Assembly (NCBI RefSeq): GCF_028640845.1
Contig: NC_080548.1
Location: 13,030,814 to 13,094,813, forward strand
Direction of reading: 5' to 3'
Length of the DNA: 64,000 bases
From: Ahaetulla prasina
Lineage: Eukaryota > Chordata > Lepidosauria > Squamata > Colubridae
In this document: positions 41,875 to 52,797 of the stretch, one piece after another
Layout: each line of letters starts with the position of its first letter
Position numbering within the stretch: position 1 is the first letter of the stretch
Translations under genes and position numbers: made by a program
Notes under the pieces: model-generated
What the model was told of the DNA's origin: nothing
The model's database searches: none
What the model saw: the letters and a program-made list of their open reading frames with translations, nothing else

Positions 41875-42625
41875 ATATCGCAAGATCTAAAATGGACAGC
41901 TAACATCAAAAAACGTCATCAAAAAAGCACAACAAAGAATGTTATTTCGGCGTCAACTCAGAAAGCTCAAACTGCCCAAGGAGCTGCTGATCCAGTTCTA
42001 CAGAGGAATTATTGAGTCTGTCATCTGCCCCTCTATAACTGTGGTTTGGTTCTGCAACCCAACAAGGCAGACACAGACTTCAGAGGATAATTAGAACTGC
42101 AGAAAAAACCATGGCTACCAACCTGCCTTTCATTGAGGACCTGTATGCTGCACCAGTCAAAAAGAAGGCTGTGGAAATATTTACAGATCCCTCACATCCT
42201 AGACATAAACTGCTTCAACTCCTATCCTCAAAACGACACTATAGAGCACTGCACACCAGAACAACTAGACATAAGAACAGTTTTTCCCCGAATGCCATCA
42301 CTCCGCTAAACAAATACTTCCCTCAACACTGTCAAATTATTTACTAAGTCTGCACTACTACTAATCTTCTCGTCGTTCCCATCACTCATCTCCTTCCACT
42401 TATGACTGCATGACTATAACTTTGCTGCTTGTATCCTTACGGTTTATAGTGATATTGATTGTTTCCTGATTGCTTAATTGTGGCCTATGACTATCATTAA
42501 GTGTTGTAAGTGTTGTACCTTGATGAAGGTATATTTTCTTTTATGTACACTGAGAGCCTATTCACCAAAGACAAATTCCTTGTGTGTCCAATCACACTTG
42601 GCCAATTAAAAAAATCTATTCTATT
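41875..42625 (+). mobile_element. CR1/Rex/L2-type LINE 3' end (ATTCT tail)
   Basis: Translation (several frames) gives ISQDLKWTANI, then a FYRGIIESVICPSITVWF-like stretch, NLPFIEDLYAAPVKKKAVEI, HRALHTRTTRHKNSF-like and NAITPLNKYF. The 3' UTR GTACACTGAGAGCCTATTCA... TCCAATCACACTTGGCCAAT and a short TCTATTCTATTC tail match the copies at 46.5 and 59.4-60.0 kb. 5'-truncated at the telomeric array. Confidence 0.88.
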
Positions 42626-42842
42626 CTATCTTAAAGCTGCCAAGTTTGGGGACCCCTGAGTTAGAGCTTGATGGAGAAAGACCTGTTTGGAGTCAGGAGG
42701 TGTAGTCTTCTGCAAAGAAGGGCTCCAGCAGCTTCCCAGATGGTGATTAAAAGACACACCCTGCAAAAGAAAAAAAAATATGGGGTAGAGTGAGACTCAC
42801 GTTTAATTTATTTCTGACCCAGCTTCCTATATTTAGATTAGT

Positions 42843-42968
42843 GTTTTTCAGACTTGGCCATTTAAAGACGTGTGGACTTCAGCTCCCAGAATTGTCCAGT
42901 CAGAATGCTGGCTGGGGAATTCTGAGAGTTGACGCCCACACATCTTTAAATTGCCAAAGCTGAGAAAT
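42843..42968. mobile_element. palindromic MITE, diverged
   Basis: Arms GTTTTTCAGACTTGGCC ... GCCAAAGCTGAGAAATACTG with the CTTCAGCTCCCAGAATT core. No clear flanking duplication. Confidence 0.65.
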
Positions 42969-42971
42969 ACT

Positions 42972-43125
42972 GTTCTTTTTTTTTATTATTTGCATTTATA
43001 TCCCGCCCTTCTCCAAAGACTCAGGGCGGCTTACACTATGTTAGCAATAGTCTTCATCCTATTTGTATATTTATATACAAAGTCAACTTATTGCCCCCAA
43101 CAATCTGGGTCCTCATTTTACCTAC
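42972..43125 (-). mobile_element. SINE with L2-type tail, truncated
   Basis: CCCGCCCTTCTCCAAAGACTCAGGGCGG tail in reverse and the adjoining AACTTATTGCCCCCAACAATC body; the tRNA-like head is missing, the sequence running into a half palindromic MITE (43125-43200) and a CR1 tail (about 43200-43255). Confidence 0.75.
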
Positions 43126-43499
43126 AATCCTTTGCTGGCTGGGGGATTCTGGGAGTTGAAGTCCTCCAGGCTTAAAGTTGCCAAGGTTTGGAGACTCCTG
43201 GACTAGAAGACCTCCAAGGTCCTTTCCAACTCTGTTATTCTGCTGTTCTGAAAGCTTTTTTTTTGAATATCTGGCTATTTTTGACCATCTGCTTCTGTGA
43301 TGCATAGAGGAAGTGCTGTGCTAACAGTCTTCTCCCAGATCTCATCTTTTCCACACGGTGCGTTCTTTTTTTTTTTAGTGATGCAGCATTACAAAAATGT
43401 AGAGCTGTCAGTCATATTCATAACTCTGACAGGTTCTGCAGAACCGGTAACGTAAATTTTGAGTAGTTCGGAGAACCAGCAAATACCACCTCTACCTGG

Positions 43500-44450
43500 C
43501 CCCAGAGTGGGGAGGGAATGGGGGTTTGGCAGCATCCTTCCCCTGGAGTGGAGAAGGGATGGAGATTTTACAGTATTCTTCCTTGGATTGGGGAGGGAAT
43601 GGAGATTTTACAGTATCCTTCCCTTGGAGTGGGGAGGGAATGGAGATTTTAAAGTATCTTTCCCTTGGAGTGGGGAGGGAATGGAGATTTTATATTATCC
43701 TTCCCTTGGAGTGGGGAGGGAATGGAGATTTTACAGTATCCTTCCCTTGGAGTGGGGAGGGAATGGAGATTTTATATTATCCTTCCCCTGGAGTGGGGAG
43801 GGAATGGAGATTTTACAGTATCCTTCCCTTGGATTGGGGAGAGAATGGAGATTTTACAGTATCCTTCCCTTGGAGTGGGGAGGGAATGGAGATTTTACAC
43901 TATCCTTCCCCTGGAGTGGGGAGGGAATGGAGATTTTACAGTATCCTTCCCTTGGATTGGGGAAGGAATGGAAATTTTATACTATCCTTCCCCTAGGAGT
44001 GGGGAGGGGATGGAGATTTTATATTATCCTTCCCTTGGAGTGGGGAGGGAATGGAGATTTTACAGTATCCTTCCCTTGGAGTGGGGAGGGAATGGAGATT
44101 TTATATTATCCTTCCCCTGGAGTGGAGAAGGAATGGAGATTTTACAGTATCCATCCCTTGGATTGGGGAGGGAATGGAGATTTTACAGTATCCTTCCCTT
44201 GGATTGGGGAAGGAATGGAAATTTTATACTATCCTTCCCCTAGGAGTGGGGAGGGGATGGAGATTTTATATTATCCTTCCCTTGGAGTGGGGAGGGAATG
44301 GAGATTTTACAGTATCCTTCCCTTGGAGTGGGGAGGGAATGGAGATTTTATATTATCCTTCCCCTGGAGTGGGGAGGGAATGGAGATTTTATATTATCCT
44401 TCCCCTGGAGTGGGGAGGGAATGGAGATTTTACAGTATCCTTCCCTTGGA
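43500..44450 (+). repeat. 41-bp minisatellite, about 23 units
   Basis: Unit start GGAGATTTTA recurs at 43601, 43642, 43683, 43724 and 43765, i.e. every 41 bp. A 6-unit higher-order block (246 bp) is duplicated: 43929 onwards and 44175 onwards are the same for about 200 bp, including the TATACT and CCCCTAGGAG variants. 41 is not a multiple of 3, so frames cycle; the lack of stops gives 150-356-codon frames in several frames, which are not genes. Confidence 0.96.
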
Positions 44451-44451
44451 T

Positions 44452-44706
44452 TTTTTTATTTATTTATTTACATTTATATCCCGCCCTTCTCCGAAGACTC
44501 AGGGCGGCTTACAATGTATAAGGCAATAGTCTCATTCTATTTGTATATTTACAAAGTCAACTTATTGCCCCCCCAACAATCTGGGTCCTCATTTTACCTA
44601 CCTTATAAAGGATGGAAGGCTGAGTCAACCTCGGGCCGGGCTTGAACCTGCAGTAATTGCAGGCTACTGTGTTCTAATAACAGGCTTTACCAGCCTGAGC
44701 TATTAC
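44452..44706 (-). mobile_element. SINE with L2-type tail inside the minisatellite
   Basis: TTTATTTATTTACATTTATA, CCCGCCCTTCTCCGAAGACT and the SINE body in reverse, ending GCCTGAGCTATTAC. Minisatellite sequence (GGATTGGGGAAGGAATGG) resumes at once. Confidence 0.85.
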
Positions 44707-44857
44707 GGATTGGGGAAGGAATGGAAATTTTATACTATCCTTCCCCTAGGAGTGGGGAGAGAATGGGGATTTTGCAGTATCCTTCCCCTGCCATGCCCAC
44801 CAAGCCACGCCCACAGAACCGGTAGTAAAAAAAAATTGAATTCCACCACTGAGTAGA

Positions 44858-46314
44858 TCTCAAAGACATCATTTTGGCCACAAGGAGCCTTTTCAGCAGC
44901 CGATGTCCTCAAGGCAGCATGAGATCTCCATGGCATGAGATCCCTTTTTGAAGACGGCTGGACTATGAAAGTGACTGCTGCAAGATCATCCACTGAACCT
45001 TTCAGTGGATCAGAGTTTTGGACTTCATTCCGTGAGTGCGTGATCTTTTATCCAGTCATCTGTAGGAAGTTAGCACCCACCCCTCTCCTAGAAGAATGAA
45101 ATATTTTAGAAAATATTAAAAAGGGCAGAATATTATATTTCCCTGGATGAGAGAAATGGAGAAACATGTTTTAAGGACAAAGCAGCTCCCTGCAGCTCCC
45201 TGCCTCCTCCCACCTTTGTCAATGGGCCAGAGACAGAAACTCATTCTCCCCACCTTTGTCAATGGGACCATCATCTGCAACACAATAGGACCCATCTAGC
45301 AACAGAAACTCACTACTTGGCACCTGGGAAGATTACATCAGCCAGCAAGGCTAGCCAAGACCCCCACTCCCTGGGAGTTTGACAACCAATCAGGATACTC
45401 TTCCTGTGCCCCAGGAAGTTCAAAACTCAGAGAAAGCATAAAACCAAGGCATGCTCAGCATCTCGCCCGTTTTTCTGTTCAGGAACTCAAACCATGTGAA
45501 CCTGTCCACCATTAAACCATCTTTCCAAGCAGTCTCCATGTTTCCAGTGTCTTTTTCCCCACTTGGAACTGAACCCAGATGGACATTTCTTCCAACACAT
45601 CGATAAAGAACGGCCCTTAGGACAAGATACCTGCCTGAAATCCTGAATCTGCTTTCCCCTGTCATAGTGGACTACCTTCTTTTCAATGTTTCTCCTAACT
45701 GATGCTCCAAAATCCTTTTCCTAGATCTGAGCCATACCCATCTGTAGAATATCTGACAGACTCAAACTTGCCTGGGAATCTGTTTTGGTCCAGTTCCATT
45801 TTCCACAATATTTACAGGGTTAGGGACGTTGACACCCTATATTCATGTGGGTTTCCATTCCCCTTTCTTGTCCTTGGGTGCTCCTCCTCCTTGGCTAAAT
45901 CGCTGCATTTTTTTCCCACGGGTGTGTCTCAGCAAAACCTAAACACTCCATTTTTGCTCGCAAAGCCAACCCTAAGGGTTGATTATGTGGTGTGGAAATT
46001 GATGGGTGCCCTGTATGTAATGTATCAGGGAATTTAACATGGCATTTAACAGCTTCCCCACATGTCATGCGTTACATTGCTGCAAGATTATAACAAATCT
46101 GCTTACGTATTTATGGCCTGAGCCTCCACATAATTATTCAAAGCAAAATAAATCTAAATGAGGTCAGTGAGGGTTTTACCCTAAGTCAAGGAACAAGAGA
46201 TTGTAGTTATGGTCAGTTGAACCAGGCAGGACCAGAATCAGAAAGCGGTTAGCAGAGACATGGAAATTAGAGAATAACCAGAGATGGTGACCTTTGGGGA
46301 AACAGGGTCATATT
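44858..46314. other. 1.45 kb repeat-poor block upstream of RUNX P1
   Basis: No transposon or gene recognised. The part around 45.95-46.15 kb has conserved-looking AT-rich sequence with a TGTGGTGTGG word. Not tested. Confidence 0.4.
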
Positions 46315-46322
46315 GTTTAGAC

Positions 46323-46457
46323 CAGGGGTCTCCAACCTTGGCCACTTTAAGACTTGTGGACTTCAACTCCCAGAGTTCCTCAGCCAGCAAAGCTGGCTGA
46401 GGAACTCTGAGAGTTGAAGTCCACAAGTCTTAAAGTGACCAAGGTTGGAGACCCCTG
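46323..46457. mobile_element. palindromic hAT MITE with inverted flanks
   Basis: CAGGGGTCTCCAACCTTGGC ... CCAAGGTTGGAGACCCCTG, near-perfect arms. The left flank GTTTAGAC (46315-46322) and right flank GTCTAAAC (46458-46465) are reverse complements, not direct repeats, so the palindrome extends exactly 8 bp past each end. Confidence 0.92.
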
Positions 46458-46520
46458 GTCTAAACTGCATGATTATCCAGGTGCTCCTATTCACACAATA
46501 TCTTGTGATATCTCATAAGA

Positions 46521-47290
46521 CTAGAATAGAATAGAATTTTTTTTATTTTTTTATTGGCCAAGTGTGATTGGACACACAAGGAATTTGTCTTTGGTGCATA
46601 GGCTCTCAGTGTACATGAAAGAAAAGATACCTTCATCAAGGTACAACATTTACAACACAATTGATGGTCAATATATCAATATAAATCATAAGGATTGCCA
46701 GTAACAAGTTATAGTCATACAGTCATAAATGGAAAGAGATTGGTGATGGGAACTATGAGAAGATTAATAGTAGTGCAGATTCAGTAAATAGTTTGACAGT
46801 GTTGATGGAATTATTTGTTTAGCAGAGTGATGGCCTTCGGGAAAAAACTGTTCTTGTGTCTAGTTGTTCTGATGTGCAGTGCTCTATAGTGTTGTTTTGA
46901 GAGTAGGAGTTGAAACAGTTTATGTCCAGGATGTGGGGGGTCTGTAAATATTTTCACGGCCCTCTTCTTGATTCGTGCAGTATACAGGTCCTCAATGGAA
47001 GGCAGGTTGGTAGCAATTATTTTTTCTGCAGTTCTAATTATCCTCTGAAGTCTGTGTTTTTCTTGTTGGGTTGCAGAATCAAACCAGACAGTTATAGAGG
47101 TGCAAATGACAGACTCAATAATTCCTCTGTAGAACAATTCCCTGTATACTAGCAGGTTCATACAATTTTCACCACTTCTAATTCTGTAACAGGGAATTGC
47201 ACTGCAGGAGTCATTTTGAGTTACAACAGTGACAAGTGAGTTACAACATGCAAAAACAGCTGTGTCACATGGACAGTAAGTTAACACACA
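46521..47290 (-). mobile_element. CR1/Rex/L2-type LINE 3' end (ATTCT tail)
   Basis: Minus-strand frame includes YRGIIESVICTSITVWFDSA, LQRIIRTAEKIIATNLPSIE and HIRTTRHKNSFFPKAITLLN. The 3' UTR (GGCCAAGTGTGATTGGACAC in reverse) leads to a short GAATAGAATAG tail. The 3' ORF end is largely intact. Confidence 0.9.
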
Positions 47291-47444
47291 GGTTGCAAAT
47301 GCCCCATGATTACCCTTAAAATAATTGTGAAGACGCAGGATTGCTGTTCAAAATATCACATTGTGAGAGCCATTTTCCTATAAAATCCCAAGTAAAGAGC
47401 CTGATAACAGATCAGTTTGTTGCCAGACGTAGAAATAAGGAATA

Positions 47445-47600
47445 ACAGAATTACAGCTTTGGAAGGGACCTTAGAGGTCTTCTAGTCCAACCCAGTGCTC
47501 AAGCAAGGGACTCTATACCATTTCAGACAAATGGGGGTCCATTTCTTAAAACTCTTCTTAAAAGCCTTTTCAGTGACTCTTCTCCAAAGGTTTTTAGGCT
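47445..47600 (-). mobile_element. CR1 3' end, older subfamily
   Basis: CAGCTTTGGAAGGGACCTTAG and CTTCTAGTCCAACCCAGTGC are the CR1 3' UTR in reverse, with more divergence than the other copies and without a pentamer array. Confidence 0.7.
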
Positions 47601-47786
47601 GTCATGTTGCACTGACAGGTGAAAGATATACAAGAACGGAACCTTCATTTCAGTATAAATAGGTTTTGCTTTTAAAACAGAGCGGTCAGTAGAATTATTT
47701 CATAAGGGCTTCATTAGTTTTTTCTACAAAAATCAAGCCATTGCACATTTCTTATGCAGTATTGTTAAATGTCTGCTTATCTGTTT

Positions 47787-47880
47787 CCTTCCTTCCTTCC
47801 TTCCTATTCTATTCTATTCTATTCTATTCTATTCTATTCTATTCTATTCTATTCTATTCTATTCTATTCTATTCTTTTTC
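47787..47880 (+). repeat. (TTCC)n then (ATTCT)n microsatellite
   Basis: Four to five TTCC units pass into about 14 units of ATTCT and a TTTTC-rich end. No LINE tail is attached on either side. Confidence 0.95.
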
Positions 47881-47953
47881 TTTTCTTTTCTTTCTTATAT
47901 ATCTGCTTCATTATTTTTATAAATATTTCAAGGTGGCAAATATACCTAATACT

Positions 47954-48370
47954 CAGGGGTGGGCTGCTGGGGGTTTGCAGAGGTTCGGGAGAACCTCTAG
48001 CTAAGATTCTGTGCAGTTTGGAGAACCCCCAAATCCCACTCCTGGCTGGCCCTGCCTACCCATCCCCTCCCAGGAGTCCCCACTTGGCCCATTTTGGATG
48101 CAATTAAGTACAGAGCGTGTGCGGAGGCTTGGGGAGGGCAAAGAATGGGCCTACCGGACGTTTGGGCCTCCAAAGGGCCACCGGAGCCTGGGGAGGCCAT
48201 TTTCGCGCTCCCGGGGGCTCAAGAAAAACCTCTGGAGCACGAGGAGGGAAAAAAGCCCCCCACCTCCCGGTCATGGTGCAGGAGGCTGACTAGGCCACGC
48301 CCACCATGGCCACGCCTACCCAGCAACCGGGCAGAGAACCCCTTGCTAAAATTTGTGAAGCCCACCACTG
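47954..48370 (-). mobile_element. hAT element (CAGGGGTKGGC family)
   Basis: CAGGGGTGGGCTGC ... AAGCCCACCACTG with CTAATACT direct flanks (47946-47953, 48371-48378). It is inverted relative to the copy at 28.3 kb and shares its GC-rich interior. Confidence 0.93.
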
Positions 48371-48378
48371 CTAATACT

Positions 48379-49675
48379 CCTTCTTTCTCATCTTCCCTAC
48401 AACAACAATCCTATGAGGTGGGTTGGGCTCAGAAAAAAGGGCCTGGCCCACTGTCTCTCAGCCAATTTTCATGGATAAAACAGAACTAGAACCCACAGTC
48501 TCCCGGTTTCTAGCTTGGTGCCTTCCATCAAGTCAGGAAATACATTCAAATTGGTTTTCTAGTGTACTTTGGCCCTCTTTGTTTGAGTTAAAAGGTAGCA
48601 TCTTTTCCACTAAAATATAGAGGACTTTTTTCCAACACCAAAACAAAGTAGATTTTCTAAAATAAGAATATTATATATCAGGGAAGGAGGGAAATGGAGA
48701 AAAAGACTCTGTGCTTGCCATCTTAACCAATATGCCACAGGAAACCACTAAGCCTAAACAAGAATTTGATACCAGGCTGAGAGCTCATTGCTGCTTTCCA
48801 AAATTGGCAGCGCCCCAAACTCTGGATGTTTTAAAATTCTGTGGGTGTCAGAACCAGGAGGGCGGCAATTACTTCTCTCCCTCCCTCCCTCCCTCTCTCT
48901 CTCTCTCCCCTTGTTTCTTTAGTTATAATTTTAAAAACTCAATTTTTTGGTTGTGCTCTCAAATCTGTTCGGACTTCTTCTAAAAGTCCACGTCCTTTAT
49001 TTTTCTTAGTTTGGACAAGGACCGATAAAACTTCTGCTTGATTTTGTGTGTGTTCATATTGTCTATCCTAGATCAGATTAGGAAGGAAGGAGGAAAATTA
49101 GCCCCCACAGCTATATACATCTTCGTAAAGAAATCCACTTTTTTTAAAAAAGAAGTCCATGCGTGCAAACAATTTATCTTACCATAACCTGTATATATTT
49201 AAGTGCAAGTTCAAAGAAGATGCATATTTAGAAGAACATTCATGTAGTTGTGTGATCTTTTCTTTATGAACATCCCCCTATAAATCTAATGCTCCTGCCC
49301 CTTTGGATTCTTGTGTTGTATAGATACTTTCTATTTTTAATTCATACATATCTTTTATATCTTTTAGCTTTGCATATTTTTTTTAGATATTTATATTTTT
49401 ACTTTGATGTATCCTCTGTGCTTTTAATAATGTTTCCCTGCTTTCCTTATGTTGCTCTACGACAGTAATAAAGATTTGAATAGCTACCAGATGATTGAAA
49501 TAGCACAATACTTGAAGGTCAGCTGTTGGTCAAGGAGGCATCAGTTTATATTCTTGCATAGACCTGATGATAGATAAATAAAAATAAATAAATAAATAAA
49601 TGACCTCAATGCCTCTTTCAGTTCTGGAATTTTATGCTTTTGCTATTTTTAGATTCTGTGTATTATTATTTTTAA
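48379..49675. other. single-copy DNA with small simple repeats
   Basis: CT-rich run at about 48879-48908 and (AATA)n at about 49575-49600; otherwise no feature recognised. Confidence 0.45.
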
Positions 49676-49749
49676 TATATTTTACTAAGCTAAGCGAGGT
49701 AGTCCTTGATTTATGACTGTCATGGAGCCTGCCCATTATAGGCTGTAAG

Positions 49750-50080
49750 CAGTGGTGGATTTCAAATTTTTTTACTACCGGTTCTGTGGGCGTGGCTTGG
49801 TGGGCGTGGCAGGGGAAGGATACTGTAAAATCTCCATTTCCTCCCCACTCTAGGGGAAAGTTACTGCAAAATCCCCATTCCCTCCCCACTCCAGGGGAAG
49901 GTTACTGCAAAATCCCCATTTTCTACCTCCCGAGCTGGGACTCGGGAGGCAGGGAATAGATGGGGGTGGGGCCAGTCAGAGGTGGTATTTACCCATTCTC
50001 CGAACTACTCAAAATTTCTACTCAAAATTTCTGCTACCGGTTCTCTAGAACTGGTCAGAACCTGCTGAAACCCACCTCTG
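49750..50080 (-). mobile_element. hAT MITE (CAGTGGTG family), complete
   Basis: CAGTGGTGGATTTC ... GAAACCCACCTCTG flanked by GCTGTAAG on both sides (49742-49749, 50081-50088). Its interior holds about two units of the GTTACTGCAAAATCCCCATT type that were amplified at 43.5 kb, making it the reference for the unexpanded state. Confidence 0.94.
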
Positions 50081-50088
50081 GCTGTAAG

Positions 50089-50788
50089 TCACGATGGCCT
50101 TAAAGCAGATCGCCCATGTGGCTGACCTGATTTTATGAGCCTTTTTTCGGTTCTGAGCTTCCAGACTTCCCAAAACAGTGATAATATTAAAACGAAAAGG
50201 CAATAGCATAAATATAACACAATGAACATAAAAGCCACAACACGATCTACCCAGGAGAGACCGAAATGACTTTCTCTTCTCCAAAGATCGGCTAAAAATA
50301 GCCAGGGCTTAATGGCTTTGTAAAAAGCTAATTGGGTCAGGGCCAAGCTAACACCAGGGAGAAGGCTGTTTCAGAAAAAAAGAAAAAACTTGGCCCCAGG
50401 ATAATTGCTGGTAATATTCTATATGGGAGAAGACTTAGAGGAGCCTTTTGGAAGACATGGGTGGACAGACACCACAGAGAAAGCTGCTGTAGCACAGGGG
50501 TGAGCAATTATTTTTCCCAAGGGGGCACATGAAAAACTGGGGCTGTTATGGAGAACTGCTACCACCTCTGTCCCACCCTCAAAGCTGGCACCCTGCGTCC
50601 AATGTTATTGCCACTCTGCCACCAACGGCAATGCTGCACTGATGCTCTGCACCAATGTTTAGGACACTCCACCACCACCCCGCCACTGATACCATGGGCT
50701 GAGCAGGATTCACCTGTGAGCTCGATGTGGCCCTAAAATGCCATAAAATGCCCAGGTCTGGTCTAAACAGATATCGAGCCAGAATGAC
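50089..50788. other. single-copy DNA
   Basis: No gene or clear repeat. A possible degraded hAT-like segment lies near 50495-50760 (GGGTGAGCAATTATTTTTCC). Confidence 0.35.
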
Positions 50789-51336
50789 TTTTTTTATTTT
50801 TTTATTCATTTTATTTTGTCACAACAGTATACGCAAACATTGACATAAAACAATGTCAATATATATATAAGCAAAAGTATGCAATAATATATGCAACATA
50901 TATATAAGCAAAAAACATATATATAAGCAAAAGTATGCAATAACTATATCAATTTGATATAAAGAAAGGGAACAATAGGACAGGAACGGTAGGCACTTTT
51001 GTGCTCTTATGCACGCCCCTTATAGTCCTCTTAGGAATGGGGTGAGGTCAATAGTAGACAGTTTTTGGTTGAAGTTTTTGGGATTTTGAGAAGAGACTAC
51101 AGAGTCAGGTAGTGAATTCCAAGCGTTAACAACTCTGTTACAGAAGTCATATTTTCTGCAATCAAGATTGAAGCGGTTAACATTAAGTTTGAATCTATTG
51201 TTTGCTCTTATATTATTGCGATTGAAGCTGAAGTAGTCTTTAGCAGGAAGGAGATTGCAATAGATGATTCTCTGTGTTAAACACAGGTCTTGTCGGAGTC
51301 GGCTGAGTTCTAAATTTTCTAATTTTCTAATTCTTC
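50789..51336 (-). mobile_element. CR1/L2-group LINE 3' end
   Basis: Reverse copy of the 40.5-kb family: tail AATAAAATGAATAAAAAAAT, 3' UTR with AAGGGGCGTGCATAAGAGCA and C-terminal coding remnants (PFLRGL, FSFNRNNI-like). It ends in a short TTTTCTAA repeat at the CR1 boundary. Confidence 0.85.
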
Positions 51337-51437
51337 TACAGGAAGACCAGAACTATACTGGTAGGGATAGCCAACACTCCAGAAGGTAGGCTTAAGATAC
51401 AGAAGGATCTTGACAGGCTTGAACATTGGGCGCTATC

Positions 51438-51574
51438 CAGTGGTGGGATTCAGCCAGTTCGCACCACTTCGGGAGAACCGGTTGTTAACTTCCTTAGCAG
51501 TTTGATGAACTGGTTGTTGGATGAAATCATTAGGGAAGAGAACCGGTTGTTAAATTATTTGAATTCCACCACTG
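51438..51574 (+). mobile_element. hAT MITE nested in CR1
   Basis: CAGTGGTGGGATTC ... GAATTCCACCACTG with GCGCTATC direct flanks (51430-51437, 51575-51582). The CR1 coding sequence continues cleanly across. Confidence 0.95.
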
Positions 51575-51945
51575 GCGCTATCTAACAAAATGAAATTCAA
51601 TGGTGAAAAAAGGAAGGTTCTACATTTAGGCAAGAAAAACAAAATGAACAGGTATAGTATATGTGATACCTTGCTCAATAGTAGTAACTCTGAGAGGGAT
51701 CTTTGAGTCCTAGTGGGCAACCATTTAGATATGACCCAGCAGTGTGCTACAGCTGCCAAAAAAGCCAACACAGTTCTGGGCTGCATAAACAGAGGGATAG
51801 AATCAAGTTCACGTGAAGTGTTAATACCACTTTATAAAGCCTTGGTAAGGCCACAATACTGCATCCAGTTTTGCTCAGCACGAGGTAAAAAAGATATTGA
51901 AATTCTAGAAAGAGTGCAGAGAAGAGCAATAAAGATGATTAAGGG

Positions 51946-52254
51946 CAGTGGCGGGTTTCAAAATATTTTACTACCGGTTCTCTGGGCGTGGCTTAGTGGG
52001 CGTGGTGTAGCTTGGTGGGCATGGCTTGGTGGGCGTGGCAGGGGAAGGATACTGCGAAATCTTTATTCCCTCACCACTCCAGGGGAAGGTTACTGCAAAA
52101 TCCCCATTTCCTCCCGATCAGCTGGGACTCGGGAGGCAGAGAATAAATGGGGGCAGGGGCAGTCTGAGGTGGTATTTGCCAGTTCCCCGAACTACTCAAA
52201 ATTTCCGCTACTGGTTCTCCAGAACTGGTCAGAACCTGCTGAAACCCACCTCTG
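51946..52254 (-). mobile_element. hAT MITE nested in CR1
   Basis: CAGTGGCGGGTTTC ... GAAACCCACCTCTG. Flanks ATTAAGGG and ATTAGGGA are a slightly diverged duplication. CR1 codons (KMIKG / LEAKTYKERL) resume after it. Confidence 0.88.
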
Positions 52255-52623
52255 ATTAGGGAGCTAGAGGCTAAAACATATAAGGAACGGTTGCTGGAAT
52301 TGGGTAGGTCTAGTTTAATGAAAAGAAGGACTAGGAGTGTGAGAGGATTAGTATTTGAGGGTCTGCCACAAGGAAGAGGGAGTCAAACTATTCTCCAAAG
52401 CACCTGAGGGCAGACAGGAAGCAATGGGTGGAAACTAATCAATGAGAGAAGCAACTTAGAACTAAGGAGAAATTTCCTGACAGTTAGAACAATTACTCAG
52501 TGGAACAACTTGCCTGCAGAAGTTGTGAATGCGCCAACCCTGGAAGTTTTTAAGAAGAGATTGGATAATCATTTGTCTGAAATGGAATAGGGTTTCCTGC
52601 CTGAGCAGGGGGTTGGACTAGAA

Positions 52624-52706
52624 CAGGGGTCTCCAACGTTGGTCCCTTTAAGACTTGTGGACTTCAACTCCCAGAGTCTTAAAGGGACCAATGTTGGAGA
52701 CCCCTG
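52624..52706. mobile_element. short palindromic hAT MITE nested in CR1 3' UTR
   Basis: CAGGGGTCTCCAACG ... GGAGACCCCTG, 83 bp, flanked by GACTAGAA (52616-52623, 52707-52714). The centre of the palindrome has been deleted relative to the 121-151-bp copies. Confidence 0.93.
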
Positions 52707-52739
52707 GACTAGAAGACCTCCAAGGTCCCTTCCAACTCT

Positions 52740-52797
52740 GTTATTCTGTTCTGTTCTGTTCTGTTCTGTTCTGTTCTGTTCTGTTCTGTTCTGTTCT
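52740..52797 (+). repeat. (TTCTG)n pentanucleotide microsatellite
   Basis: Eleven or so TTCTG units directly follow CCAACTCTGTTATTCTG, the CR1 3' end. Confidence 0.97.

Larger units (their letters stand above)
41716..42658. mobile_element. palindromic hAT MITE disrupted by telomeric repeats and a LINE
   Basis: The outer ends (CAGAGATCTTCAAACTTGGC ... GCCAAGTTTGGGGACCCCTG) are flanked by AGTTAGAG at 41708-41715 and 42659-42666, so this began as one short hAT palindrome. Its loop and part of the right arm are gone, replaced by (CCCTAA)n and a truncated LINE. Confidence 0.88.
43430..44857 (-). mobile_element. hAT-like MITE swollen by a minisatellite
   Basis: The left part (GGTTCTGCAGAACCGGTAAC, TTTGAGTAGTTCGGAGAACC) and right part (CATGCCCACCAAGCCACGCC, CCGGTAGTAAAAA...CCACCACTG) are the two ends of the family at 49.75 and 62.5 kb. 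Between them the family's normal one or two GGAATGGGGATTTTGCAGTA-type units have become a long 41-bp array, itself split by a SINE. Left terminus eroded; no target duplication found. Confidence 0.8.
51338..52740 (+). mobile_element. CR1 LINE with three nested hAT insertions
   Basis: Joined segments 51338-51437, 51583-51945 and 52255-52615 encode CR1 RT sequence: GEKRKVLHLGKKN-like, CATAAKKANTVLGCINRGIE, REVLIPLYKALVRP, then ERVQRRAIKMIKG and [24 protein letters not shown]. It lacks the catalytic palm and endonuclease. Three hAT elements interrupt it and a TTCTG array follows. Confidence 0.92.

Noticed and set aside
43459..44529. 356-codon open reading frame and its overlapping 115-192-codon partners
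   Set aside because: It is the translation of a 41-bp minisatellite that cycles through three frames without stops. No domain, and it depends on a MITE.
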